NCBI GenBank assembly: GCA_035632055.1
Contig: DASQHO010000054.1
Span: 42,917 to 106,916 of the forward strand
Reading direction: 5' to 3'
DNA: 64,000 nucleotides
Source of the DNA: REEB95 sp035632055
Lineage (GTDB): Bacteria; Pseudomonadota; Alphaproteobacteria; ATCC43930; CGMCC-115725
Positions within the stretch are counted from its first letter, which is position 1. Every line of letters starts with the position of its first letter. Shown here in pieces: positions 42,161 through 51,100 of this stretch. The notes below the pieces were generated by a model. The model was not told the origin of the DNA, did no database searches, and saw only the letters and a program-made list of their open reading frames with translations. Made by a program: the position numbers and the translations under genes.

Positions 42161-43426
42161 GTGAAATCGCTCCGCCGCCTCGCGTGCGATGATCGCGGTC
42201 AGGTCGCGATCCTGTTCGGATTGCTGGTCATCGTGCTTGCCGCGGTGGTCGGCGCCGGCCTCGATTACGGACGGGCGGTCCAGATCCGCGCGGGTTTGCA
42301 GAACGCGGTCGACAGCGCGGCGATCGCCGGCGTCAACGTCTACACGGCGCCCTCGGCCAAAAGCTCGGCTGAAGCGCTGGCCCAGAACTACGTCGCCAAA
42401 GGCACCGACGCGTTGCCGCCGAAGGTGACCGTCGTATCGACCACGGTCACGTCCGGCACGACGGGAAGCGGCAATAACACCGCCTACACGATGTATGCGA
42501 GCGTCACCGCCAGCGTGCCGACCACGTTCCTGTCCTTCTACCAGAAGACCATGACCGTCACGGCTTCGGCCACCGCCACGCGGACGCCGCCGAAAGGCAC
42601 CGCGTGCATCCTGGCGTTGAACGCGTCCGCGGCGGCCGCGGTTTCCCTCGCTGGATCGACCAGCGTCGGAATGTCCAATTGCGGGGTCGCGGTCAATTCA
42701 TCGAGCTCCGACGGTCTCGACCTGAAGGGCAATGCGTCGCTGTCGGTGCAATCGGCCACGCTCGTCGGCAATGCTTATAGCGCGTCCGGCAACGCGTTGC
42801 TGACCGTCACCAACGGCGTCAAATACAACCAGCCGACTGTGGCCGATCCCTATGCCGCCTATACGATTCCGGCGTTTTCCGGCTGTAAGTCCACGAATTA
42901 CGCGACCAGTTCGACCGTCACGCTCCAGCCGGGCGTCTATTGCGGCGGTATCGCCACCACGGCCCAGGCCATCGTCACCCTCAGTCCGGGCGTCTATTTC
43001 CTCGATGGCGGCGGGCTGTCAATGACGGGCGGCTCGATCATCGCCGGCACCGGCGTCACCATCATCCTCACCAGCAGCGGCGCCGCCAGATCGATCGGAT
43101 CGTTCGACGTCGCCGGCACCACGGGCCTGCAAATCACCGCGCCAACGACAGGTCCGACCGCCGGCATCGCGCTCTGGGTCGATCGCCGGGCTCCATTGGA
43201 CAGCGGCAATACGCTCACGGGTTCGATCGGGATCGAGGTCACCGGCGCCATCTATGCGCCCAGCCAGAGCATCGATTTCGGCGGCGGCGAGTTCGCAACC
43301 GGCTGCACACAGCTCATCGCCGACAAAATCAGCTTTCAAGGTGACTCGACGTTCAATAATTCGTGCGCCGACACCGGCATTTCACCCATCGTCACGAGTG
43401 GCGGCACGGTGCTGCTGACACAGTAA
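42161..43426 (+). CDS. TadG-like pilus-assembly protein
   Basis: The 421-residue protein starts at GTG 42161 (GGGGGA about 9 nt upstream). Residues 10-50 (DDRGQVAILFGLLVIVLAAV, then GLDYGRAVQIRAGLQNAVDS) form the TadG-like Flp pilus-assembly N-terminus, a single membrane anchor with a pilin-like helix. The remaining about 350 residues are Ser/Thr/Gly-rich and beta-rich, probably exposed outside the membrane and resembling a parallel beta-helix. It could be a minor pseudopilin or adhesin of the Flp system encoded nearby. Confidence 0.85.
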   Translation: MKSLRRLACDDRGQVAILFGLLVIVLAAVVGAGLDYGRAVQIRAGLQNAVDSAAIAGVNVYTAPSAKSSAEALAQNYVAKGTDALPPKVTVVSTTVTSGTTGSGNNTAYTMYASVTASVPTTFLSFYQKTMTVTASATATRTPPKGTACILALNASAAAAVSLAGSTSVGMSNCGVAVNSSSSDGLDLKGNASLSVQSATLVGNAYSASGNALLTVTNGVKYNQPTVADPYAAYTIPAFSGCKSTNYATSSTVTLQPGVYCGGIATTAQAIVTLSPGVYFLDGGGLSMTGGSIIAGTGVTIILTSSGAARSIGSFDVAGTTGLQITAPTTGPTAGIALWVDRRAPLDSGNTLTGSIGIEVTGAIYAPSQSIDFGGGEFATGCTQLIADKISFQGDSTFNNSCADTGISPIVTSGGTVLLTQ

Positions 43427-43537
43427 GACCCATCGCGTCGCGGCCATGACATCGCTGCGCCGCAAGCCGATCCCTGATCGGCGCGGTTGACCTGGTCCGG
43501 CCTGATTTGCTACTGAAAGACTGTCCTTGGAAATCCG

Positions 43538-43561
43538 CCCGGCCCGCGCGCCGGGTTTTTT
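43538..43561 (+). terminator. rho-independent terminator after the TadG-like gene
   Basis: CCCGGC (43538-43543) and GCCGGG (43550-43555) form a perfect 6-bp stem with a 6-nt loop, followed by TTTTTT. It lies 112 nt beyond the TadG-like stop. A degenerate copy of the GC-rich repeat follows at about 43627-43670. Confidence 0.75.
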
Positions 43562-43703
43562 ATTGCCCGGATTCCGCGCGTCGTGCGCGTTTCCGCCGCT
43601 CGCATTTCCACTGTCGTTCATCGCACCGCATCGCCCCCACCCTGACCCCAGATGGGGAACCGGGAGAGGGCGCTGCGCGCGTCCATCTTCCAAAGGAGTC
43701 GCC

Positions 43704-44279
43704 ATGAATTACCGCATGCAGATGTTTGTGAACGAATACCTCGTGTCATTGAACGCCAGCGATGCGGCGCGCCGCGCCGGCTATGCGCCACGCCACGCCG
43801 GCCTGCGCGGCTATGCCCTGCTGCGCCGGCCGGATGTGCAGGTCGCCATCCGCGACGCTATGGATGCCCGCGCCAAGCGAACCGGCGTGACATCCGATCG
43901 CGTCGTCGAAGAGCTCGCCGCCATCGCGTTCTCCGATATGCGCAAGATCCTCGATTTCGGTCCCGATCACGTCCGCTTGCGCCCGGCGTCCGCGATGAGC
44001 GCGGCCGATCGCGCCGCCATCAAGTCGGTCTCGGTGCGCATCGGCCGGCGCGGCTGCGGCCATATCCGCGTCCGCCTGCACGATAAGATGTCGGCGCTGC
44101 TGCTGCTCGAACGCCATCTCGGCATGGACAATTATTCGCTGGGCGATGCCACGGTGCGCGCCAAGCTCGCCGAGAAGGTGCGCGGCCGGCTGCGCCGCGC
44201 GTTCGCGCGCGCCGAGCGCATGCCCGAAGTCGCCGCCATCGGCCGCGCCCGCAAGGCGGCCAAGCTGGCGGCGGAGTAG
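43704..44279 (+). CDS. phage terminase small subunit-like protein, isolated
   Basis: The 191-residue protein matches Terminase_2-type small subunits: FVNEYLVSLNASDAARRAGY, then YALLRRPDVQVAIRDAMDAR and VVEELAAIAFSDMRKILDF (each within one typical helical DNA-binding block). In phages this protein recognises the packaging site. No large terminase, portal or other phage gene is nearby, and the protein has a basic Arg/Ala-rich C-terminus. AAAGGAG precedes the ATG. It may be a domesticated DNA-binding protein or a phage remnant. Confidence 0.85.
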   Translation: MNYRMQMFVNEYLVSLNASDAARRAGYAPRHAGLRGYALLRRPDVQVAIRDAMDARAKRTGVTSDRVVEELAAIAFSDMRKILDFGPDHVRLRPASAMSAADRAAIKSVSVRIGRRGCGHIRVRLHDKMSALLLLERHLGMDNYSLGDATVRAKLAEKVRGRLRRAFARAERMPEVAAIGRARKAAKLAAE

Positions 44280-44344
44280 GTGCGCTGCCGGCACCTTTTT
44301 CTTTCTCTCGCCTCCGCGCACCGGAAAGGGCAGGCTTAAGGGCG

Positions 44345-44839
44345 ATGCTCTTGCTCCGGCGCGCCGCGCTCCTCGCATTTGTCGTCGCGCTCGCGCTGAC
44401 CGCCGCGCCCGCGCTGGCGCAATCGCCGCCCGCGCTTGCCGTCGGCGGCGTGGTCAAGTCGCCGCGCAGCTTCACCCTCGCCGAGCTGCAAGCCCTGCCG
44501 TGGACGACGGCCGACGCGACCTTCGACACCGGGCACGGGCCGCGACACGGCACCTGGCTCGGCGTCGCGCTGTGGACGCTGCTCGACCATGCCGGCGGTC
44601 TCGATGCGCCGGCGCAGGAGGCCGTGCGCCACTGGCTGACCGTCACCGGCCGCGACGGCTACACCGTGGTCCTGTCGCTGGGCGAGATTGACCCGGCCTT
44701 CGGCCACGCCGTGGCGCTCGTCGCCTGGTCGGAGGATGGCAAGCCGCTCGATCCGGCCCAAGGCTTGCGCCTCATCCTGCCCGGCGACCGAAGCGACGGC
44801 CGCGACGTCCGCGACGTGGTCACGATCGCTGTGAAGTAG
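44345..44839 (+). CDS. exported oxidoreductase molybdopterin-binding domain-like protein
   Basis: The 164-residue protein has a signal peptide (ALLAFVVALALTAAPALAQS) and one sulfite-oxidase-like molybdopterin-binding fold: GGVVKSPRSFTLAELQALPW, TWLGVALWTLLDHAG, VTGRDGYTVVLSLGEID and LRLILPGDRSDGRDVRDV. The conserved cysteine that binds Mo in sulfite oxidase is absent. Stand-alone members of this kind occur widely in Hyphomicrobiales without known role. The ATG at 44345 follows a degenerate GC-rich repeat. Its 3' end overlaps the convergent gene by 20 nt. Confidence 0.82.
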   Translation: MLLLRRAALLAFVVALALTAAPALAQSPPALAVGGVVKSPRSFTLAELQALPWTTADATFDTGHGPRHGTWLGVALWTLLDHAGGLDAPAQEAVRHWLTVTGRDGYTVVLSLGEIDPAFGHAVALVAWSEDGKPLDPAQGLRLILPGDRSDGRDVRDVVTIAVK

Positions 44840-45011
44840 ACGCAATTCGAGGCTGGGTCAGCGTTTGTTCGATCTCGGCCAGTTCCGCTTCCGCATTGGC
44901 GATCTCTATCAGATAGAGTCGCGCGGTGTCGCCGGGCACGCCTTCGGCAAGCTGGCGGCGATAGGTTGTGATTTGGCGGTGCAGTTCTTCGGCGCGCTCA
45001 CTCTTGGCCAT
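44820..45011 (-). CDS. small helical protein (63 aa)
   Basis: The product (ERAEELHRQITTYRRQLAEG, then ARLYLIEIANAEAELAEIE) is two amphipathic helices of charged residues. It resembles the small protein at 45959-46132 in length, spacing and the pattern Y-x-x-x-L-A ... A-x-A-E-L. No known family is recognised. The 3' end overlaps the convergent oxidoreductase gene by 20 nt. Confidence 0.65.
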   Translation of the reverse strand: MAKSERAEELHRQITTYRRQLAEGVPGDTARLYLIEIANAEAELAEIEQTLTQPRIASTSQRS

Positions 45012-45151
45012 CGGCCATTAGCCGGCGATCGCGGCCCGACGATATTGATCTAGATCAATCCTCGGCCGAATTAATGGCCGATTGCCTCGGGCCGCTCGGC
45101 AATGCCAAGCTGCGTCTCCCGCTCATGCCGAGGCAGCGAAGGGGTGGACCC

Positions 45152-45409
45152 ATGCCGTGGAAACATCGGTGGCATCAATGGCTGACCCGGCACTGGGACG
45201 AGGATGAGTGGAACGGCTGGGAAGCGACCCTGCTGCGGATCGTCTACCTCACGGTGTGCATGCTCGGAACGCTGCTGGTCGCCCCGTTGATCCTGTCCGA
45301 GTTCCTGCACAGCTTCGTCTCCGGCCTGGTCGTCGCGACCCTGATTTTCGCGGTCTATTCCTGGCTGATCGTCGGCCACTATCCCGAACAGCCGCCCGCC
45401 GGGGCCTGA
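45152..45409 (+). CDS. small membrane protein (85 aa)
   Basis: It starts with a Trp/His-rich segment (PWKHRWHQWLTRHWDEDEW), then two membrane helices (LLRIVYLTVCMLGTLLVAPL and FVSGLVVATLIFAVYSWLIV) and ends HYPEQPPAGA. I chose the ATG at 45152, where the protein-like sequence begins. Function unknown; probable inner-membrane protein. Confidence 0.65.
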   Translation: MPWKHRWHQWLTRHWDEDEWNGWEATLLRIVYLTVCMLGTLLVAPLILSEFLHSFVSGLVVATLIFAVYSWLIVGHYPEQPPAGA

Positions 45410-45516
45410 GGATAAGCCGGCCCATAGAGACTTCTCGGCCGTAAAACGCCATGCCCGAGCTTGACCCGGGCACCTATGTCTTGAGAACGCGCTCGATTCG
45501 CCGCGCGTCCGTCCGA

Positions 45517-45714
45517 TCAGGACGCGAGCTTCGACGCCATCGCCGGATCGCCCGCCGCCGCCTCGATCGCCGTCAGCCGGTCGGCCTCGACCTGGGCGCG
45601 GTCTTTGGTCGTATAGAGCAATCGCGGCTTGCGCTTGGCGTTGGGCGCGTCGCTCTCGACCGTCCACCCCGCCAGTCCGTCTCGCCGGAACTCAACAACG
45701 CGATAGCTTGCCAT
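45517..45714 (-). CDS. small conserved-looking protein (65 aa)
   Basis: The product begins MASYRVVEFRRDGLAGW and contains VESDAPNAKRKPRLLYTTKD, then a helical AQVEADRLTAIEAAAGDPA end. It is a beta-hairpin plus helix pattern without known function. I chose the ATG at 45714; an ATG at 45750 is in frame but upstream residues look non-coding. It is a single gene. Confidence 0.6.
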   Translation of the reverse strand: MASYRVVEFRRDGLAGWTVESDAPNAKRKPRLLYTTKDRAQVEADRLTAIEAAAGDPAMASKLAS

Positions 45715-45958
45715 GCACCCATTATAGGACACGGCAATGTCACACACCAAATCCGATCGCGAATTTCGAATCGGCCGCCGGCGATTTTATCCACAGCGAA
45801 TCGGGCTAATTAACCAAGCCGTATCCTCGACTCGCCGTATGGCGGGGTATAGCGTCATCCCATCGGCGAACGCGCAAGGGGCCTTCGCCGGCTGAGAGAG
45901 AAGCCGTCCTTGGTTCAGGAGGATCGCCCGCGCTCCCGCCCGTTTCGTGGAGGCCGCG

Positions 45959-46132
45959 GTGCCCGGCGATCTCAATATCGTTCAACTGAACGTCCGGTAT
46001 TTCGAAAAGCTGCTGGCGGGCGATTGCTCCGCCGAGCAGCGTCAGCACCTTTTGGTCATGCTGGCGAACGCGCGGACGGAATTGCGCCGTGCCCGGACGC
46101 AAGCCGCCGCCGGCAGGCCGCCGCTGGCCTAG
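45959..46132 (+). CDS. small helical protein (57 aa), paralogue-like to 44820
   Basis: Translation from GTG 45959 (GGAGG 5 nt upstream) gives two helices: NIVQLNVRYFEKLLAGDCSA and HLLVMLANARTELRRARTQ. The pattern matches the small protein on the minus strand at 44820-45011. An in-frame GTG at 45947 overlaps the Shine-Dalgarno and is less likely. Function unknown. Confidence 0.6.
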   Translation: MPGDLNIVQLNVRYFEKLLAGDCSAEQRQHLLVMLANARTELRRARTQAAAGRPPLA

Positions 46133-46216
46133 CGCCCGGCGAGGCGAAATCCGTTGCCGGCTGGCGTGTACCCGGTACGATGCAGCCCGATCCTGCACTG
46201 CGATACCGGAGGCCCC

Positions 46217-46420
46217 ATGGCACAAAACCGCAAAGGCGCGGGCAAGCAGCTCAAGCACTTCCAGCCGACCGATCATCAGCACATCGCGCACCAGGCCCAG
46301 GCGCCGCACGGTCACGCCGCGGATAGCAGCCGCCAGGCCCAGGCCGCCGGCCAGCGCGGCGGCGCACAGCACGGCCGGTTCGTCGATCGCGCGCCCAAGG
46401 GCCCGCGCAAAGGTCAATAA
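46217..46420 (+). CDS. small His/Gln-rich basic protein (67 aa)
   Basis: The sequence runs MAQNRKGAGKQLKHFQP, DHQHIAHQAQAPHGHA, then a Gln/Ala/Gly/Arg-rich tail ending KGPRKGQ. It is low-complexity, basic and probably disordered; the histidines could bind metal. GGAGG lies 4 nt before the ATG. Not recognised. Confidence 0.6.
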   Translation: MAQNRKGAGKQLKHFQPTDHQHIAHQAQAPHGHAADSSRQAQAAGQRGGAQHGRFVDRAPKGPRKGQ

Positions 46421-46469
46421 TCCCGCCGAACGGCCTTGCCGTCGCGCCGGCCAAAGAGTCGAGAACTGC

Positions 46470-46736
46470 ATGCTAGGCAAGATCGTCGTTTCGGCCGGCC
46501 TCCTCCTCAACATGCTGGGCGCCGCCCTGCTCGCCTGGGATCTCATGCTGACCAAGACCGAGGCGCTCGAATTGACCCGGCACTATTTTCCCGATGCCGG
46601 CGAAAGCAGTCACGAGATCCGCAGGCTGTTGCAAGTCAAGGAGAGCTTGCGCGTGTCGCGCAACGCCCAGTTCGGCCTGGCGCTGATCGTCGTCGGCCTG
46701 TGCGGTCAGCTCGCCGGACTCTGGCTGCGCTGGTAA
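46470..46736 (+). CDS. small two-helix membrane protein (88 aa)
   Basis: An N-terminal membrane helix (IVVSAGLLLNMLGAALLAWD), a soluble middle with TRHYFPDAGESSHEIRRLL, and a second helix (FGLALIVVGLCGQLAGLWLR) are seen. Orientation and role are unknown. The start ATG at 46470 lacks a clear ribosome site, so the exact start is uncertain. Confidence 0.62.
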   Translation: MLGKIVVSAGLLLNMLGAALLAWDLMLTKTEALELTRHYFPDAGESSHEIRRLLQVKESLRVSRNAQFGLALIVVGLCGQLAGLWLRW

Positions 46737-46761
46737 CGCCGCCGCCGGAAGCGCTACGCGC

Positions 46762-47289
46762 CTAATTCGTCTTTGATGTACGGGTGCTGGTCAGCACCAC
46801 CGCCGTGACTTGCGGTTGCGGTTGGCCCGTGTCGGTTTGCGTGTCGGCTCCGGTGTCCACCGCGTCCGCGCTCGCGACGGCTTGCGTGTCGGCCTCGGCG
46901 TCCGGCGCGGCTGGGTTCGTGGCGGCCTCCGTATCAGGCGGCGTGTTGGCTGCCGTCTCCGTATCGGCCGCCGCGTCGGTCGCGGTTTGCGGCTGGGCAG
47001 GGGTCCCGCGCGCGCCGAGCAGGCCCTTGAAGTCCGCCTGCGTCACCTTGGCGCCGTTCACTTCGCAAAGTTTGCGGTCCTTTTCGAGCACCGCGCCCAT
47101 CATGCTGCAATCCTCGCCGGTCACCATGCCGAGCGCGTCGTCGGTGAGCGACTTGCCGGTGAGTCCGGTCGCCACCAGCGACGTCCCGGTATAGAGATCG
47201 CCGAGCGTGAAGGCGCCGATGATCGGCACGCAGCCGGACACAGCACCGGCAATCAGCGCGGCCGCGCCGGCTCTCAACACGAATTTCAA
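46762..47289 (-). CDS. lipoprotein with Thr/Asp/Ala-rich tail
   Basis: Translation from TTG at 47289 (GGAGG 7 nt upstream) gives a lipoprotein signal with lipobox AVSGC (Cys20). The mature protein has a conserved-looking core (GDLYTGTSLVATGLTGKSLT, MVTGEDCSMMGAVLEKDRKL, KLCEV) and a C-terminal about 75 residues of Thr/Asp/Ala/Glu-rich sequence that is probably disordered. It would be anchored in a membrane facing the periplasm. Function unknown. Confidence 0.75.
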   Translation of the reverse strand: MKFVLRAGAAALIAGAVSGCVPIIGAFTLGDLYTGTSLVATGLTGKSLTDDALGMVTGEDCSMMGAVLEKDRKLCEVNGAKVTQADFKGLLGARGTPAQPQTATDAAADTETAANTPPDTEAATNPAAPDAEADTQAVASADAVDTGADTQTDTGQPQPQVTAVVLTSTRTSKTN

Positions 47290-47626
47290 GGAAGTCCCTC
47301 CAGGCGCCGGAGGGGCACCGGCCGCCACCATGCGCCTTTGCGTAAGCCAGGGATAGCGCCGAGCCGCACTCTTCCGGAGCGTTGCCGCCGGTCTTTCGGA
47401 TGGTCGCCCCGGCCTTTCGTGTCGTCATCGCGGCGCGGGCCGACGCTCGGGCTGCGCATGACACCGGCGTGCGCTACCGCCGCTAGACCGTTGATTTTTC
47501 TGTGCACGATTGTCCGACGCGCGGGTTTCCAAACCCGGCCGGCAGGGCTATCTATGGATTGATCCGGATCAATCCGGACCGTCGCAATCCGGGCATAGTC
47601 GCCCGCTTACCGGGAAGGCACATCCC

Positions 47627-48811
<1,185 letters not shown>

Positions 48812-48815
48812 ATCG

Positions 48816-48870
48816 GCCACCCCCACCCTAACCCTCCCACCCTCGAGGGGGAGGGAATGGGAGGGGGCAA
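48816..48870. repeat. GC-rich palindromic intergenic repeat within phaA-phaB
   Basis: CCACCCCCACCCTAACCCTC, CACCCTCGAGGGGGAGGG and AATGGGAGGGGG form overlapping inverted repeats. It belongs to the same broad repeat family as those at 36714 and 54066. It lies inside the presumed phaA-phaB transcript. Confidence 0.65.
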
Positions 48871-48903
48871 CAAGTTATAAGAAGACTCAGGGGAGCATCG
48901 GGC

Positions 48904-49018
48904 ATGGCCAGAGTTGCAGTCGTCACGGGCGGTACGCGCGGCGCGCGTAGCACAGCCGGCGCGCAAATTCGGCGCGGCGGCGCCGTGCGAAGCGAAAGCA
49001 GAAACAGCGGGGGACGCG
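48904..49018 (+). pseudogene. scar of a duplicated phaB: first 39 bp fused to downstream-type repeat sequence
   Basis: ATG at 48904 begins 39 nt that nearly match the first 39 nt of phaB at 49019 (both encode RVAVVTGGTRG). After CGCGGC the similarity jumps: the next 60-75 nt (GCGTAGCACAGCC, then GCCGTGCGAAGCGAAAGC) resemble the GCGTAGCAAAGGCC and GTCTTGCGAAGCGGAAGC repeats found after the phaB stop at 49742. The simplest reading is a tandem copy of phaB plus its tail that then lost almost all of its coding sequence. Confidence 0.65.
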
Positions 49019-49741
49019 ATGTCTAGGGTCGCAGTCGTAACGGGCGGTACGCGCGGCATCGGCCGCGCGATCTCGGAAACGCTCAAGAACGCGGGCTACA
49101 CCGTCGCGGCCAATTACGCGACCAGCCACGACGCCGCCAAGGCGTTCACCGCCGAGACCGGCATCCGCGCCTTTTCCTTCGACGTCTCCGACTTCAAGGC
49201 CTGCGAAGCCGGCGTGAAGTCGGTCGAAGCCGCGCTCGGGCCCATCGACATCCTGGTCAACAACGCCGGCATCACGCGCGACGCCGTGCTCCACCGCATG
49301 ACGCCGGAGCAGTGGGCCGCGGTCATCGCCTGCAACCTGACCTCGTGCTTCAACATGTGCCGGCTGGTGATCGACGGCATGCGCACGCGCGGCTTCGGCC
49401 GTATCGTCAACATCGGCTCGATCAACGGCCAGGCGGGTCAGTACGGCCAGGTCAACTACGCCGCCGCCAAGTCGGGCATCCACGGCTTCACCAAGGCGCT
49501 GGCGCAGGAAAGCGCCGCCAAGGGCATCACCGTCAACGCGATCGCGCCCGGCTACATCGACACCGAGATGGTGCGCGCCGTGCCCGAAGACGTGCTGAAG
49601 AAGATCGTCGCGCGCATTCCGATCGGACGCCTCGGCCACGCCGACGAGATCGCGCGCGGCGTGCTCTTCCTGGTGTCGGATTCCGCCACCTTCATCACCG
49701 GCTCGACGCTGTCGATCAACGGCGGCCAGCATATGTATTAG
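49019..49741 (+). CDS. phaB: acetoacetyl-CoA reductase, NADPH-dependent
   Basis: The 240-residue SDR enzyme reduces acetoacetyl-CoA to (R)-3-hydroxybutyryl-CoA for PHB synthesis. It shows VVTGGTRGIGRAISE (cofactor), NNAGITRD, the catalytic Ser in NIGSINGQAGQYGQ and Tyr-x-x-x-Lys in NYAAAKSGIHG, and the C-terminal FITGSTLSINGGQHMY typical of PhaB. The ATG at 49019 follows GGGGGACGCG. It follows phaA; a fragment of its own 5' end lies just upstream. Confidence 0.94.
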   Translation: MSRVAVVTGGTRGIGRAISETLKNAGYTVAANYATSHDAAKAFTAETGIRAFSFDVSDFKACEAGVKSVEAALGPIDILVNNAGITRDAVLHRMTPEQWAAVIACNLTSCFNMCRLVIDGMRTRGFGRIVNIGSINGQAGQYGQVNYAAAKSGIHGFTKALAQESAAKGITVNAIAPGYIDTEMVRAVPEDVLKKIVARIPIGRLGHADEIARGVLFLVSDSATFITGSTLSINGGQHMY

Positions 49742-49833
49742 CGTAGCAAAGGCCGCACGGCGGTGCGGCCGTCTTGCGAAGCGGAAGCGGAATCGTAGCA
49801 AAGGCCGCACGGCGGTGCGGCCGTCTTGCGAAG
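49742..49833. repeat. two direct repeats of 40 bp with an internal hairpin
   Basis: Identical 40-bp copies lie at 49742-49781 and 49794-49833 (period 52 bp). Each contains GGCCGCAC-GGCG-GTGCGGCC, a perfect 8-bp stem with a 4-nt loop, followed by GTCTTGCGAAG. A diverged third copy lies before phaB (48943-49005). They follow the phaB stop directly and could stop transcription or stabilise the mRNA 3' end. Confidence 0.75.
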
Positions 49834-49933
49834 TGAACAGCTTTAAGAAGCGTGCGCTTCTTTCTTCATCGCCCCCGCCAAAGCGAGCGTCTCAGGCCGC
49901 GACCGGCTCTCTCTCATTGCCCGCCCGCCATTG

Positions 49934-49966
49934 ACAAAACGGCCGGCGAAAAATTCACCGGCCGTT
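49934..49966 (-). terminator. hairpin terminator for the gene at 50042-50287
   Basis: AACGGCCGG (49938-49946) and CCGGCCGTT (49958-49966) form a perfect 9-bp stem with an 11-nt loop, followed on the minus strand by TTTTGTC. It lies 75 nt beyond the stop of the minus-strand gene. No gene was seen in 49834-50041. Confidence 0.6.
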
Positions 49967-50041
49967 CCGACCCCCCGATCATGTCGGTCGTGCGGTCGCG
50001 CGACCTTCGTTCATCGAGCTTCGGGGCGCTAGTCGCCGCCG

Positions 50042-50287
50042 TTACTCTGCGTCCTTCGGCACCTGCGCATTCTCTTCTTGCCACGTCCTCTTGTCGCCTT
50101 CGTCCCACTTCGATACCGACTCTTCCGCCTGCATCGGCGATACCAGCTGCGCAACCGACTCACCCTGCGCCTGGGCCACGATGAAGCCGCCGCTATTCGA
50201 GATCGCCGCGTTGCTCGATTGCGCCATCGCAGGTGGCGACAGGGCAATCAGTGCCGCCGCGGCTGTAAGAAGACCAAGCTTTGTCAT
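50042..50287 (-). CDS. small exported protein (81 aa)
   Basis: A signal peptide (LGLLTAAAALIALSPPAMAQS, cleavage after AMA) precedes about 58 residues: SNSGGFIVAQAQGESVAQLV, then SPMQAEESVSKWDEGDKRTW and an acidic end. AGGAGCG lies before the ATG. Probably periplasmic; function unknown. Confidence 0.72.
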   Translation of the reverse strand: MTKLGLLTAAAALIALSPPAMAQSSNAAISNSGGFIVAQAQGESVAQLVSPMQAEESVSKWDEGDKRTWQEENAQVPKDAE

Positions 50288-50459
50288 AGGAACGCTCCTG
50301 GGTTAATCGGCGCGACCGAATGGCCGACGTCCGGTTGCCTTGCGTATAGGACGGGCGTCCCGCCAAGGCTTTGACGTAGATCATTCGCCATAACTAACCA
50401 TTAGGTGTGCGGGCCGTTGCCGGCTCGACCATCGCGGTCAACGGCGGCTAGCATAGGTG

Positions 50460-50546
50460 TGAGGCCCCTCACGCTTCCCTCTCCCCCTCGAAGGGGAGAG
50501 GGTCGCTTTGGCTTGGGGAGCGCAGCGAGCCTTACTCAAGGCTGGG
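50460..50546. repeat. GC-rich palindromic intergenic repeat, copy with terminal inverted repeats
   Basis: CCCCTCAC at the left and GTGAGGGG at the right bracket CCCTCTCCCCCTCG, AGGGGAGAGGG and an AGCGCAGCG stretch. It precedes the AhpD-like gene and resembles the repeats at 33924 and 35082 in sequence theme. Confidence 0.65.
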
Positions 50547-50596
50547 TGAGGGGTGTTGCGCTAAACCGAATGCGCTTAAGTCCGGAGGCGGAAGCC

Positions 50597-51007
50597 ATGG
50601 CTCTGGTGAAATTCGTCGAATACGCGGATGCCGGTCCTGAAGTGCGGGCCGTCTACGACGACATCATGGCGACCCGCAAGGTCAACTGGGTCAACAACTT
50701 CTGGAAGACGCTGGCGAGCGACCCAAAGACACTCAAGCGCACCTGGGACAGCATCAAGCAGGTGATGGCGCCGGGTGCGCTCGACGCCCTGACCAAGGAG
50801 ATGATCTACGTCGCGGTCAGCGTCACCAATAACTGCGAGTACTGCATCAACAGCCACACCGCTGCCGCGCGCAAGGCGGGAATGAGCGACGCCATGCTGG
50901 CCGAGCTCATCGCCGTCGTCGGCATGGCGAACGAGACCAACCGCCTCGCCAACGGCTATCAGATCGAAGTCGACGACAAGATCGCCCAGGCCGCACGGCA
51001 GGCATAG
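50597..51007 (+). CDS. carboxymuconolactone decarboxylase / AhpD-like protein
   Basis: The 136-residue helical protein has the redox/proton-relay motif Cys80-Glu-Tyr-Cys83-x-x-x-His87 (CEYCINSH) of the AhpD-like alkylhydroperoxidase core, after an acidic EMIYVAVSVTNN segment. It could reduce peroxides or act in decarboxylation; the motif favours a redox role. GGAGG lies before the ATG at 50597; an in-frame ATG at 50570 would add nine residues. Confidence 0.88.
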   Translation: MALVKFVEYADAGPEVRAVYDDIMATRKVNWVNNFWKTLASDPKTLKRTWDSIKQVMAPGALDALTKEMIYVAVSVTNNCEYCINSHTAAARKAGMSDAMLAELIAVVGMANETNRLANGYQIEVDDKIAQAARQA

Positions 51008-51100
51008 GCTCGCCGCGCCGCCATTAGGCGTGTATTAATGGACGGCCCAAAATCATAGTATTTCCCGGCCGCCTCCCGCGGCCCGAAACGCGAGCCGCGA

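Noticed and set aside
43704..44279. Prophage
   Set aside because: Only a terminase-small-subunit-like gene is present; no other phage structural or lysis genes were seen.
49742..49833. Direct repeats as a CRISPR array
   Set aside because: There are only two copies with a 12-bp interval and an internal perfect hairpin; no cas genes are present.
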